From Jeotgalibacillus haloalkalitolerans (lineage in GTDB: Bacteria > Bacillota > Bacilli > Bacillales > Jeotgalibacillaceae), in NCBI RefSeq assembly GCF_034427455.1, contig NZ_JAXQNN010000001.1:62001-126000 (forward strand): a DNA stretch of 64,000 bases, given 5' to 3'. Shown here one piece after another: positions 42,971-51,264 of the stretch; the first letter of the stretch is position 1; the number at the start of each line of letters is the position of its first letter. Below the pieces are notes generated by a model that searched no databases, was not told where the DNA came from, and saw only the letters and a list, made by a program, of their open reading frames with translations. The position numbers and the translations under genes were made by a program.

Positions 42971-43408
42971 ATGTTAGCAGATTATTTAAAAGGAAATATT
43001 CATTTTGAAGAGGGATCGTCAACGTGGGAAGAATCAATCAAAGCTGCTGCTGAACCACTTTTAAGTAAGCGCTTTATTACTGAAGATTATGTTCAGGACA
43101 TGATTAAAAATGTTCAGGTGAACGGCTCTTATATCGTGATTGCACCGGGTATTGCCATGCCTCACGCCCAAAACCAGGGCGGCGTGCTTAAGACGGGTAT
43201 TTCATTCCTGAAGCTTGAGAATAGTGTGACCTATCCGGAGGAAAAAGATGTGAATATCCTGTTTGTTCTTGCAGCTGAAGACAGCGAGGGGCATTTGGAG
43301 TTAATTTCAGATCTGTCATCTCTGTTAATTGATGAAGACGTAATGGAGCAGCTGAAGCAGTCAACCAGTGAAGAAGAGGTATTGAACCTGATCGAAGCAC
43401 TTGAATAA
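42971..43408 (+). CDS. PTS EIIA, mannitol/fructose type
   Basis: A 145-residue EIIA of the fructose-mannitol class. The phosphorylated His is H65 in VIAPGIAMPHAQNQG. It passes phosphate from HPr to the EIIB domain of the next gene product. The start is set by AGAGGAGGAA 6 nt upstream; an in-frame ATG 39 nt earlier is less supported. It lies between the dehydrogenase and the permease genes, as in mtl operons of Bacillota. Confidence 0.9.
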   Translation: MLADYLKGNIHFEEGSSTWEESIKAAAEPLLSKRFITEDYVQDMIKNVQVNGSYIVIAPGIAMPHAQNQGGVLKTGISFLKLENSVTYPEEKDVNILFVLAAEDSEGHLELISDLSSLLIDEDVMEQLKQSTSEEEVLNLIEALE

Positions 43409-43432
43409 ACCATAAAAAGGGGATGAGTAAAG

Positions 43433-44896
43433 ATGACAAACGTGGCAAATGTTCAGGACTATGGTCAAAGTGGAGATAAAAAGCCTTCTGTACGTGCAAA
43501 AATTCAGGCAATGGGCGGTTTCCTCACGAATATGGTTCTGCCGAATATTGGTGCATTTATTGCCTGGGGTATTTTAACCGCGCTATTTATTCCGACCGGC
43601 TGGATTCCGAATGAAGATCTCGGGCAAATCGTCGGACCTGCAATTACCTACCTGCTGCCACTGCTCCTTGCCTATACTGGCGGACGAATGATCGCCGGTC
43701 AAAGAGGAGCTGTAATGGGTGCGATCGGGGCAATTGGACTGATTGTCGGTTCTGATATCCCGATGTTCCTTGGTGCAATGATTATCGGACCGTTAGGTGG
43801 TTATGCGATCAAGAAATTTGATCAGCTGATTGAAAACAGAATTCCTGCCGGCTTTGAAATGATCGTTAACAATTTCTCAATCGGTATTTTAGGATTCGGT
43901 TTAATGATCATTTCTTACTTGTTCATCGGACCAGTCATTCAATCCCTGAATGAAGCAATGACTGCAGCAATTCAGGCGCTTGTGTCGACAGGCTTCCTGC
44001 CGCTGCTATCCATTGTGAATGAACCTGCGAAAGTGTTGTTCCTGAATAACGTGATTGATCAGGGGATTTACTATCCGCTTGGACTGCAGGAAACAGTTGA
44101 AGCCGGGAAATCCATCTTCTTTACAGTCGCTTCAAACCCTGGACCGGGTCTTGGACTGCTTCTTGCATTCACGCTATTTGGTGGAAAGATAGCCAGAAGA
44201 ACAGCGCCGGGTGCGATTGTCATCCACTTCCTTGGTGGTATTCACGAGCTGTACTTCCCGTACGTACTAATGAAACCACTTACAATCATCGGTATGATTG
44301 CAGGAGGTATGTCAGGAATTGCAGTATTCAGCTTCTTTGATGCAGGTCTTGTAGCCGGACCAAGTCCGGGATCCATTTTCGCTTACCTTGCCCTGACACC
44401 AAGAGGCAACTTCCTCGGTATTATTTCAGGCGTCCTGGTAGCTGCAGCAGTAACATTTGCTGTTACATCCGTGATCCTGAAGCTTGATAAAAACAAAGAT
44501 GAAGAAGCTGACTTTAGCAGCTCTCTTGCAAAGTCACAGTCAATGAAAGCAGAAGGAAAGCAACTGATGAATTTCTCAGGAGAAACTGCAGAAGCTGCTG
44601 CAACAAAGAACGTAAGCAAAATCTCATTTGCATGTGATGCAGGAGCAGGAAGCAGTGCGCTCGGTGCCACAACCTTCCGGAAGAAGCTCCAAAAGAAAGG
44701 GATCACAGACATTGAGGTGAAGCACTATCGAATCGAGGATGTCCCTGAGCACTCAGATATCATCGTCGTGCACAAAAACCTCTCTGACCGCGCAAGAATG
44801 GCCCATGAAGATAAACGGATCATTACGATCGAAAGCTATCTGAATGACCCGAGTCTTGATGAGCTCTTAGATCAGTTGGAGCAGGAAAAGAAATAG
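43433..44896 (+). CDS. PTS EIICB, mannitol-type hexitol permease
   Basis: A 487-residue membrane permease. The EIIC channel spans about residues 20-345 with roughly eight helices, including the conserved GGIHELYFPYVLMKP (substrate-phosphorylation site region) and FDAGLVAGPSPGSI. A linker leads to EIIB with the phospho-Cys in ISFACDAGAGSSALGATTFR. It imports and phosphorylates a hexitol. AAAAAGGGGATG precedes the ATG. Last gene of the operon, followed by a strong terminator. Confidence 0.9.
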   Translation: MTNVANVQDYGQSGDKKPSVRAKIQAMGGFLTNMVLPNIGAFIAWGILTALFIPTGWIPNEDLGQIVGPAITYLLPLLLAYTGGRMIAGQRGAVMGAIGAIGLIVGSDIPMFLGAMIIGPLGGYAIKKFDQLIENRIPAGFEMIVNNFSIGILGFGLMIISYLFIGPVIQSLNEAMTAAIQALVSTGFLPLLSIVNEPAKVLFLNNVIDQGIYYPLGLQETVEAGKSIFFTVASNPGPGLGLLLAFTLFGGKIARRTAPGAIVIHFLGGIHELYFPYVLMKPLTIIGMIAGGMSGIAVFSFFDAGLVAGPSPGSIFAYLALTPRGNFLGIISGVLVAAAVTFAVTSVILKLDKNKDEEADFSSSLAKSQSMKAEGKQLMNFSGETAEAAATKNVSKISFACDAGAGSSALGATTFRKKLQKKGITDIEVKHYRIEDVPEHSDIIVVHKNLSDRARMAHEDKRIITIESYLNDPSLDELLDQLEQEKK

Positions 44897-44908
44897 TGAA
44901 GATGTAAT

Positions 44909-44955
44909 GAGCTGACCCGGCGTTGATCCAACGCTGGGTCAGCTTTTTTGTTAAA
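44909..44955 (+). terminator. Terminator of the hexitol operon
   Basis: GCTGACCCGGCGTTG / CAACGCTGGGTCAGC stem with a 3-nt loop, followed by seven T. Confidence 0.9.
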
Positions 44956-45416
44956 AAAGCTGAAAATTTTTTCTCTATGCTAAAAAAGGGAGGGAGAATG
45001 ATTTTAAGTGACATTATTAATTCAGTGATAAAACCCGGCTTTACATTATAGCGTTTCGATGAGCATCGCGGCTGGAGCAATGAGAATATACCCTGAGAGT
45101 TTACGATTTTGGCGGGGAAATAACGTGAAACTTTCAGCACACGAGTGATCAATTTGAACCCGGGTGAAGAGTTTCGCAGGATGACACTCTTCACTCGTGT
45201 TTTTATAATACTTCTCCTGAAAATATTCAGCATCAAATTTTTATGAGCAAAGCAAAATTTGGTTCGTTCACACTAATGCTAAAAGGTTTAAAAAAAGTAT
45301 TTATTTAACAATATATTAAATTGATATACCTAAAATAGAGGTCAGTTCAAAGGTTTTATTTAAAATGAAAATAAATTTCTTAATTTAAAAATATTCGAAA
45401 TTATTTTGAAATTAAC
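44956..45416. other. Long intergenic region with a structured tail
   Basis: No ORF is supported. Between about 45000 and 45210 the composition is higher in GC than the rest and ends in a nested hairpin (separate entry); 45230-45416 is very AT-rich, as expected for an UP-element or promoter zone of the following gene. Confidence 0.5.
45141..45209 (+). terminator. Nested hairpin with terminator, possible end of a small RNA
   Basis: Outer arms ACACGAGTGA (45141) and TCACTCGTGT (45194) enclose a second stem, GTGAAGAGT / ACTCTTCAC, and are followed by TTTTTATA. The two stems partly compete. It lies 200 nt beyond the terminator of the hexitol operon and has no gene directly upstream, so it may end an unannotated transcript. 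Confidence 0.45.
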
Positions 45417-45446
45417 TTGCAAACGCCTTTGGAGGGTGCTTATAAT
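45417..45446 (+). promoter_or_regulatory. SigA promoter of the GHL10 hydrolase gene
   Basis: TTGCAA (45417-45422), 18-nt spacer, TATAAT (45441-45446). A cre follows directly. Confidence 0.7.
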
Positions 45447-45451
45447 GTTCA

Positions 45452-45465
45452 TGAAAACGCTATCA
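45452..45465. promoter_or_regulatory. cre site (CcpA operator)
   Basis: TGAAAACGCTATCA fits the cre consensus TGNAANCGNTNNCA fully. It sits 6 nt downstream of the -10 box, close to the transcription start, a typical repression position. Confidence 0.8.
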
Positions 45466-45509
45466 TTTTTTGATAATCGTTTTTATTTTGAACAAAGGGG
45501 AGGATATGT

Positions 45510-47870
45510 ATGAAGGAAAGTTGGAAGAAGCTTACCGGTTCAGTACTTTCAGCCAGTCTGGTATTGTCGTCACTTGGTTTAGCGGGTTCGGCTGTTGCAG
45601 AGGAAACAGTTTCGGAGGATGTACTTGCTGTTATGGATCAGTCGGGGGATAGATTGGAAATAGATACGACAAATCAACGCTCCAATGATAACAGGCTTGT
45701 TGTGTTTAATGACACATTCAGTTATTACACTGAAACAGATAAAGGGAGCTTTGAAGTCGTTCTGGAGAAAAGCGGTCTTACTACATACCGTGTTGTAAAA
45801 CAGACAAATGGTGACAGCGAAATTCCTGAAAACGGCTTGGTGTTATCAACTGGAGATGTAACAACAGATGAAATTAAAGGGTTTCTTGAGCAGCTTGAAA
45901 CCGGGGAAACCGTTACTTTACATGAACCAACAGTAAAACAGGAGAACATGCAGTCAAATGCAGTTGATCCGACAGCACAATCAAATCCTGGAGGCGCGGT
46001 GTTCGATGGCTTCAGAGGGCCGGATCAGCTGATTGTATATACTCCTGGCTTCGGTTCATCAACTAAAACAAATCAGTATGGATATGAAATAACAGTAGAA
46101 GATGGATTTGTAACAAAGCTTGGGGGCGGAAATTCAGCAATTCCTGAGAATGGCTTTGTTGTGAGTGGTCATGGTGTAGGATCAGCCTGGCTGTCATCTA
46201 ATTCAATCATTGGAGCAAAAGTTACTGTAAATGAAAATGGGGTTGTAGAAATCACCCAGGACGTTGAAAGTTTCCAATATCAAAGCAGACAATCTATTGA
46301 ACAGGCAAAGAATTCTATTGAAAAAGCAAAAGCTGAATTTCTTGATGTAGCGATGGAAGAAGCTGAAGAATCGGTTGAAAAAGCGGAAGCGCTTTTAGAG
46401 GATGCATCGCAAATGAATGCGGAAGACCCTGTTCGTGCACTTCATATGACAAGAGAAGCTACGCAAATCGCCTATGATGCATACTATTATTCATTGCCTT
46501 CAAATATTGCTGAACAGCGTGGCATCTGGTACCGGCCTGAAGAAACTACTCTTGAAGGGGTAAATCAGGTTCTTGATCGGATGGAAGAGGCTGGCTTTAA
46601 CTCAGTTTACTTAGAAACGACTTTCTGGGGCTATACGATTTATCCTAGTGAAACAATGAAAGCTTATGGGTTGCCAGAGCAGCACCCTAATTTTAAAAAT
46701 GGTGATTATGGAGAATACGGAAAGGATCTGCTGAAAGCGTATATTGAAGAAGGAAAGAAGCGGGGCATGACTGTACAGGCCTGGACTGATGGTTTTATGA
46801 TCGGACATGGTTCTCTCGGCCTGCCTTCCCAATTCCAGAAATACCCTGAATGGGCAGCGATTCAGCGATCTAATACAACAGGAAAGCCTGCACCGGACTC
46901 CTCAAATCAGTATTACTGGCTGGATATTGTGCAGCCTGATGTTCAGGAATTCATGCTTGCGATTTATGAAGAAATGCAATCTGAATATGATATTAAAGGC
47001 TTGAATATCGACTATATGCGTTACCCGCATCACGGCTTTGATAAAAGCTACGGATACAGTACAGAAGCAAGAGAAATGTACAAAGAGGTATCCGGAATTG
47101 ATCCACTGGATCTGACTGCCGCTGATCAAGATGAATGGGATGCATGGCAGGAATGGATCCGCACAAAGGAAAATGAATTTGTCAGTAAGCTTCATGATCA
47201 GTCAAAGGCCATTGATAAGCGATTCATGCTGACTGCCACACCTGAGCCTGGACCTGAAGCAGTACTGATCGGAGACTGGAAAGACGATATTGACGGTGTT
47301 ATTCCCCAGGCATACGGTCATGATTTCAACAGCATTCAAAACACAGTGAATGCAAGTAAAAAACTGATGCCTGAAGGCACAATGTATTACACAGGAATTT
47401 ATTCTTTCTATCACCACCTGAGTGAGATGGCAAGCGTAAATGATGTCATGTCAGCTAAATATGGAACATCCGGTGTAAATATGTTTGCTTTTGGTCAGGC
47501 AAGCGCGCCTTCAGTGGATGCACTTGGAAAAGGTCCTTGGAGAGAAAAAGCCATTAACCCTGGTGAAGAGCCGATTGAAGCATCGTTTGCTGTATTAAAA
47601 GACATGCAAAAGCAAATAGGACAAAACTATATTGCCGGAGGAGCCGTTAAAGGAAAAGATGCAGCTTCTATCAGGAAAGCTGTCAAAAATGTAGAAAAAT
47701 CAATTCAGAGAGATACGTTTAACACGGATGAAGCTTATCAAAATGCACAAGCCATTATTACGGAACTGATTGAAACTGAAAAGCTGAATAAAGCTTTAGG
47801 AGAGAGAATGCTTGGTCAACTCGAGGAAACAAAGCTGTGGGTAAACTATTCTAATCAGCACCATCAGTGA
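45510..47870 (+). CDS. Secreted glycosidase-like protein, GHL10 (YngK-like) family
   Basis: A 786-residue protein with signal peptide (MKESWKKLTGSVLSASLVLS...AVAEE) followed by an N-terminal ~220-residue region of two related segments (SYYTETDKGSFEVVLEKSGL; IVYTPGFGSSTKTNQYGYEI), a coiled-coil of about 60 residues (QSRQSIEQAKNSIEKAKAEF), then the GHL10 TIM barrel from about residue 335: RGIWYRPEETTLEGVNQVLD, FNSVYLETTFWGYTIYPS, TVQAWTDGFM and IKGLNIDYMRYPHHGFDKS. The family is secreted and related to glycosidases; the polysaccharide is unknown. It is cre-regulated. AGGGGAGGAT precedes the ATG. A hairpin follows, so it is probably its own transcript. Confidence 0.82.
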   Translation: MKESWKKLTGSVLSASLVLSSLGLAGSAVAEETVSEDVLAVMDQSGDRLEIDTTNQRSNDNRLVVFNDTFSYYTETDKGSFEVVLEKSGLTTYRVVKQTNGDSEIPENGLVLSTGDVTTDEIKGFLEQLETGETVTLHEPTVKQENMQSNAVDPTAQSNPGGAVFDGFRGPDQLIVYTPGFGSSTKTNQYGYEITVEDGFVTKLGGGNSAIPENGFVVSGHGVGSAWLSSNSIIGAKVTVNENGVVEITQDVESFQYQSRQSIEQAKNSIEKAKAEFLDVAMEEAEESVEKAEALLEDASQMNAEDPVRALHMTREATQIAYDAYYYSLPSNIAEQRGIWYRPEETTLEGVNQVLDRMEEAGFNSVYLETTFWGYTIYPSETMKAYGLPEQHPNFKNGDYGEYGKDLLKAYIEEGKKRGMTVQAWTDGFMIGHGSLGLPSQFQKYPEWAAIQRSNTTGKPAPDSSNQYYWLDIVQPDVQEFMLAIYEEMQSEYDIKGLNIDYMRYPHHGFDKSYGYSTEAREMYKEVSGIDPLDLTAADQDEWDAWQEWIRTKENEFVSKLHDQSKAIDKRFMLTATPEPGPEAVLIGDWKDDIDGVIPQAYGHDFNSIQNTVNASKKLMPEGTMYYTGIYSFYHHLSEMASVNDVMSAKYGTSGVNMFAFGQASAPSVDALGKGPWREKAINPGEEPIEASFAVLKDMQKQIGQNYIAGGAVKGKDAASIRKAVKNVEKSIQRDTFNTDEAYQNAQAIITELIETEKLNKALGERMLGQLEETKLWVNYSNQHHQ

Positions 47871-47876
47871 TGTGTG

Positions 47877-47915
47877 GGAAATAACAGATGTATAATATCT
47901 GTTATTTCCTTCTTC
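47877..47915 (+). terminator. Hairpin/terminator after the GHL10 gene
   Basis: GGAAATAACAGAT / ATCTGTTATTTCC perfect stem, followed by TTCTTCTAT, which is a weak T-tract. Confidence 0.65.
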
Positions 47916-47981
47916 TATCCCGATAAAAAGAAATTAATTTTCAAAAATAAAAAAATAAATAAAATAATTTACAAAAAGTGA

Positions 47982-48010
47982 TTGAAAGTTGCTTTGCGGC
48001 ATCATATAAT
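47982..48010 (+). promoter_or_regulatory. SigA promoter of the glycan operon
   Basis: TTGAAA (47982-47987), 17-nt spacer, TATAAT (48005-48010), upstream of the ABC binding protein gene. Confidence 0.75.
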
Positions 48011-48016
48011 AAAAAC

Positions 48017-48032
48017 AAGAAAACGCTTTCTT
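48017..48032. promoter_or_regulatory. cre site (CcpA operator)
   Basis: AAGAAAACGCTTTCTT is a perfect 16-bp palindrome with the AACG/CGTT-type cre core (AAACGCTT), 6 nt downstream of the -10 box. The first fixed base of the consensus (T of TG) is A here, so the match is near rather than perfect. Confidence 0.7.
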
Positions 48033-48057
48033 AGTGATTACAAAGGGGGAAATACAG

Positions 48058-49395
48058 ATGGAGAAGACAGTGAAAAGAATTTTTGCGGGTTCACTTATCA
48101 CGGCACTTTCATTAAGCATGGCAGCATGTAACAGTGACGGGGCAAACGGGTCAGATGACAGTCAGGAAGGCGGCAGTAGTGAAGGTCTTTCGGGAACAGT
48201 GACGATGTGGACAGCCTCTCTTGCGGGAGAGCCGTTTGATACATACTTCAAGGACCTCGAAGCAGATTTTGAAGAAATGCATCCTGATCTGGATGTAGTA
48301 ATTCAGGATATTCCACAAAATGAAATGGAACAAAAAGTACTAACATCGCTGACTGGTGGAGATGTACCGGATCTGGTTAACCTTAACCCTCACTATATGT
48401 CTAACATTGCAGCACAGGGCGGACTACTTGATCTTACTGATGAACTGAGTGATGAAGCAAAGGGTGCTTATGTAGAAGGTCCTTTTGAATCAGGAAAGTA
48501 CGAAGACGGCTTATATGCACTGCCGTGGTATCTGACAACAACTGTTTCATGGTATAACGGCGACCATTTTGAAGAAGCCGGCGTATCTGAATTACCAACG
48601 ACTACGCAGGGCATCTATGACACAGCTAAAAAAGTAACGGACGCAACTGGGAATCCTTCATACTATCCGGTTATCAATGATGGAAATGCAATCATGGAAA
48701 AGCTGGTTTCCCTCTCTAACGGAGAACCAATTGTAGAAGACGGTGTAGCGAATTTATCTGGAAATGAAAACATTGTGGAATTCTTTGAACTAACTCAGAA
48801 AATGTATGAAGAAGGTATTATTCCACAGGAGACTGCAGAAGGCTCAATTCAGACTGGTCAGGAACTGTACATGGCTGGAAACATCTCACTTCTTGAGGGT
48901 GGTGTAACATTCCTTGGTCCGATCGAATCCGGTGCACCTGACGTATTCTCTGCTTCAAAAGCAGGCCAGCCATTAAATGATGCTGATGCTCCTGTGAATG
49001 TGGCAGTCATGAACTTTGCTGTACCAGCTAAAACTCAAAACAAAGAGGCTGCTGTAGCGCTGGCTGAATTTGTAACAAATGCTGAAAATCAGCTTGAATT
49101 TGCAAAAACTGCAGGTACAGTCTTGCCTTCAACAACTGAGTCATTAGAAGATGATTATTTTGCAAATCCAGGGGATTCACCAAAAGCAATGGGAATGCTT
49201 GAAGCATCTAAATCACTTGGTCGTGCGGAAGTATTAATCCCGCCAACTGAAAACAGTGCGGATCTGCGCCTAGCAACGAAAAACATTTTCACAGAAAACC
49301 TTCAGGGGTCACTATCACCTGAAGAAGCGGTAAAACAGCTTGAAGAAGAGTGGAACGCGGCCTTTGAAAAATCAGGTGAAAAAGTAACTTTCTAA
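48058..49395 (+). CDS. Sugar ABC transporter substrate-binding lipoprotein
   Basis: A 445-residue binding protein with lipoprotein signal MEKTVKRIFAGSLITALSLS then MAACNS. The type-I extracellular solute-binding fold shows GTVTMWTASLAGEPFDTYFK, VLTSLTGGDVPDLVNLNPHY and VAVMNFAVPAKTQNKEAAVA. This is the CUT1 (oligosaccharide) class. The start at this ATG is set by AAAGGGGG 9 nt upstream. It opens the operon that continues to at least NagB and is separated from the permeases by a 26-nt palindrome, which would let it be made in excess. Confidence 0.9.
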   Translation: MEKTVKRIFAGSLITALSLSMAACNSDGANGSDDSQEGGSSEGLSGTVTMWTASLAGEPFDTYFKDLEADFEEMHPDLDVVIQDIPQNEMEQKVLTSLTGGDVPDLVNLNPHYMSNIAAQGGLLDLTDELSDEAKGAYVEGPFESGKYEDGLYALPWYLTTTVSWYNGDHFEEAGVSELPTTTQGIYDTAKKVTDATGNPSYYPVINDGNAIMEKLVSLSNGEPIVEDGVANLSGNENIVEFFELTQKMYEEGIIPQETAEGSIQTGQELYMAGNISLLEGGVTFLGPIESGAPDVFSASKAGQPLNDADAPVNVAVMNFAVPAKTQNKEAAVALAEFVTNAENQLEFAKTAGTVLPSTTESLEDDYFANPGDSPKAMGMLEASKSLGRAEVLIPPTENSADLRLATKNIFTENLQGSLSPEEAVKQLEEEWNAAFEKSGEKVTF

Positions 49396-49414
49396 ATTTT
49401 GTTTAAAACCACAG

Positions 49415-49440
49415 GAGACTAGCTTATCTAAGCTAGTCTC
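49415..49440. promoter_or_regulatory. Intercistronic palindrome
   Basis: A perfect 12-bp stem, GAGACTAGCTTA / TAAGCTAGTCTC, with TC between. No T-tract follows, so it is more likely an mRNA-stabilising or processing hairpin between the binding protein and permease genes than a full terminator. Confidence 0.75.
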
Positions 49441-49461
49441 TACTTCTTAAAAGGGGGGCTC

Positions 49462-50403
49462 ATGATGAATAGAGAGCCTATAGTAATGAAAAACATTAGT
49501 GTAAAATCTGCACGCAGGCAGCGAAAATGGAGTGGTGCGTTTTTAACACCGTGGATGTTTTTACTTCCATCTATTGTGATATTGGGGCTGTTCCTGGGCT
49601 ATCCCATTCTGGAGGCATTCAGATGGAGTTTCCTGGATTATAAAATTATTGCAGGTACAGGCGAGTTTGTAGGGCTTGCAAATTTTCAGGAGATCTTCGC
49701 AGATAAGTATTTCTGGAACGCGCTGATTAATACAATCTTATTTTTAGTCATTGTACTTCCATTGAATGTTTTCCTGCCAATGATATTAGCGGCATTAGTT
49801 AATCAGAAAATCAGAGGAGTAGAAACGTTTCGTATTCTCTACTATCTGCCGGTTATTACGCCGATGGTAGTAGCAGCATTAATGTGGAAGATGCTTTATT
49901 CTCAAAACGGTATCATTGCTGAAATACTATTATTCCTTGGTATTTTTGATTCACCGACAAATCTTCTTGTCCAATCTTCAACAGCGTTAGTAGCAGTTTC
50001 GGCGATCACTGTCTGGAAAGGGCTCGGGTATTACATGATCATTTATCTGGCTGGACTTCAATCGATCCCTAAAGATGTCTATGAATCAGCAGAAATTGAT
50101 GGTGCATCTGTGTGGCAAAAGTTCACGAAGATTACAGTACCTATGCTGACACCTTCTATCACACTGGTTTCTGTTATGACGATTATTGCAGGGATGAAAG
50201 TGTTTGAGGAGATTGCTTTAACGACAGGTGGAGGACCTGCCGGCGCTACAACGACTCTTGTTATGTATATTTATGAGAAATTTAACAGCCTCGATGTCAG
50301 TATTGCTTCAGCAGCAGGACTTGTTCTGCTTGTGTTGGCGATCGGCGCATCATTGCTTCAGATGAAGCTGACGAGTAAACGTGAAGACGACTTAAGGGCG
50401 TAA
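49462..50403 (+). CDS. Sugar ABC transporter permease, MalF-like
   Basis: A 313-residue CUT1 permease with six helices, starting after a basic N-terminus with MFLLPSIVILGLFLGYPILE. The EAA motif region is YESAEIDGASVWQKFTKITV. It pairs with the next gene product to make the channel. GGGGGG lies upstream; a second ATG follows the first directly. No ATPase gene is present in this operon, so a shared MsmX-type ATPase encoded elsewhere is expected. Confidence 0.92.
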   Translation: MMNREPIVMKNISVKSARRQRKWSGAFLTPWMFLLPSIVILGLFLGYPILEAFRWSFLDYKIIAGTGEFVGLANFQEIFADKYFWNALINTILFLVIVLPLNVFLPMILAALVNQKIRGVETFRILYYLPVITPMVVAALMWKMLYSQNGIIAEILLFLGIFDSPTNLLVQSSTALVAVSAITVWKGLGYYMIIYLAGLQSIPKDVYESAEIDGASVWQKFTKITVPMLTPSITLVSVMTIIAGMKVFEEIALTTGGGPAGATTTLVMYIYEKFNSLDVSIASAAGLVLLVLAIGASLLQMKLTSKREDDLRA

Positions 50404-50422
50404 GAGAAAGGGGAAAACAGAT

Positions 50423-51247
50423 TTGAAACCAAAACAATTCACTCAAAAACTTTGGCTGTATGCCCTGATGATCTTTATTACATGCCTGACAGTGGGACCT
50501 TTTTTAATCACTTTATTTATTGCTATGAAATCTCCTACTGAAGGAATATATGGAGCGATGCTTCCTGAAAATCCAACATTTGAAAATTTCGTATCAGCTT
50601 TTGATAAAGCTAATTTTTCTTTGTACTTTCTAAATACAACGATTGTCACTGCACTGGCTATTCCGTTAAATCTACTGTTTTGCAGTCTGGCTGCATATCC
50701 GCTTGCCAGAATGAACTTCAAGGGAAGAAGTGTGGTTCTTGCCCTGATTATCTCAACAATGATGGTTCCGTTCCAATTATACATGGCGCCACTTTTTCAG
50801 TTGTCAGGAGAACTCGGGCTCAGAAATACTCACGTAGGATTGATCGTCATGCAGGTATCCACTGCCTTTGGCATATTCCTGTTACGTCAGGCGTATCTGC
50901 GTGTCCCGAAAGAGCTTGAAGAATCTGCATACCTCGATGGCGCAAATAAATTTAAAGTGTGGTATCTGGTTGCACTTCCCCTTGTCAAGCCAACGCTTGT
51001 CACTTTAGCTATTTTTACATTTATGGGGACATGGGGAGATTATTTATGGCCACTCATTAACTCAACCGATAGCAGCAGATACACATTATCAATCGGTCTT
51101 GCGCAGCTTTCACAGAACTTCGATGGATCTAACCTGAAGCTGATCAGTGCGGCATCCATTTTAACAACAATCCCTACCCTTGTGATTTTTATCTGGCTGC
51201 AGAGATACTTTATCTCGGGTGCCACAGATGGTGCAGTAAAGGGTTAA
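50423..51247 (+). CDS. Sugar ABC transporter permease, MalG-like
   Basis: A 274-residue CUT1 permease read from TTG with AAAGGGGA upstream. Six helices, conserved PLNLLFCSLAAYPLARMNFK and the EAA loop LEESAYLDGANKFKVWYLVA. Starts 19 nt after the first permease gene. It is the partner of the MalF-like permease in uptake of an oligosaccharide. Confidence 0.92.
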   Translation: MKPKQFTQKLWLYALMIFITCLTVGPFLITLFIAMKSPTEGIYGAMLPENPTFENFVSAFDKANFSLYFLNTTIVTALAIPLNLLFCSLAAYPLARMNFKGRSVVLALIISTMMVPFQLYMAPLFQLSGELGLRNTHVGLIVMQVSTAFGIFLLRQAYLRVPKELEESAYLDGANKFKVWYLVALPLVKPTLVTLAIFTFMGTWGDYLWPLINSTDSSRYTLSIGLAQLSQNFDGSNLKLISAASILTTIPTLVIFIWLQRYFISGATDGAVKG

Positions 51248-51264
51248 CTTGAGGAGGCGTTCTT

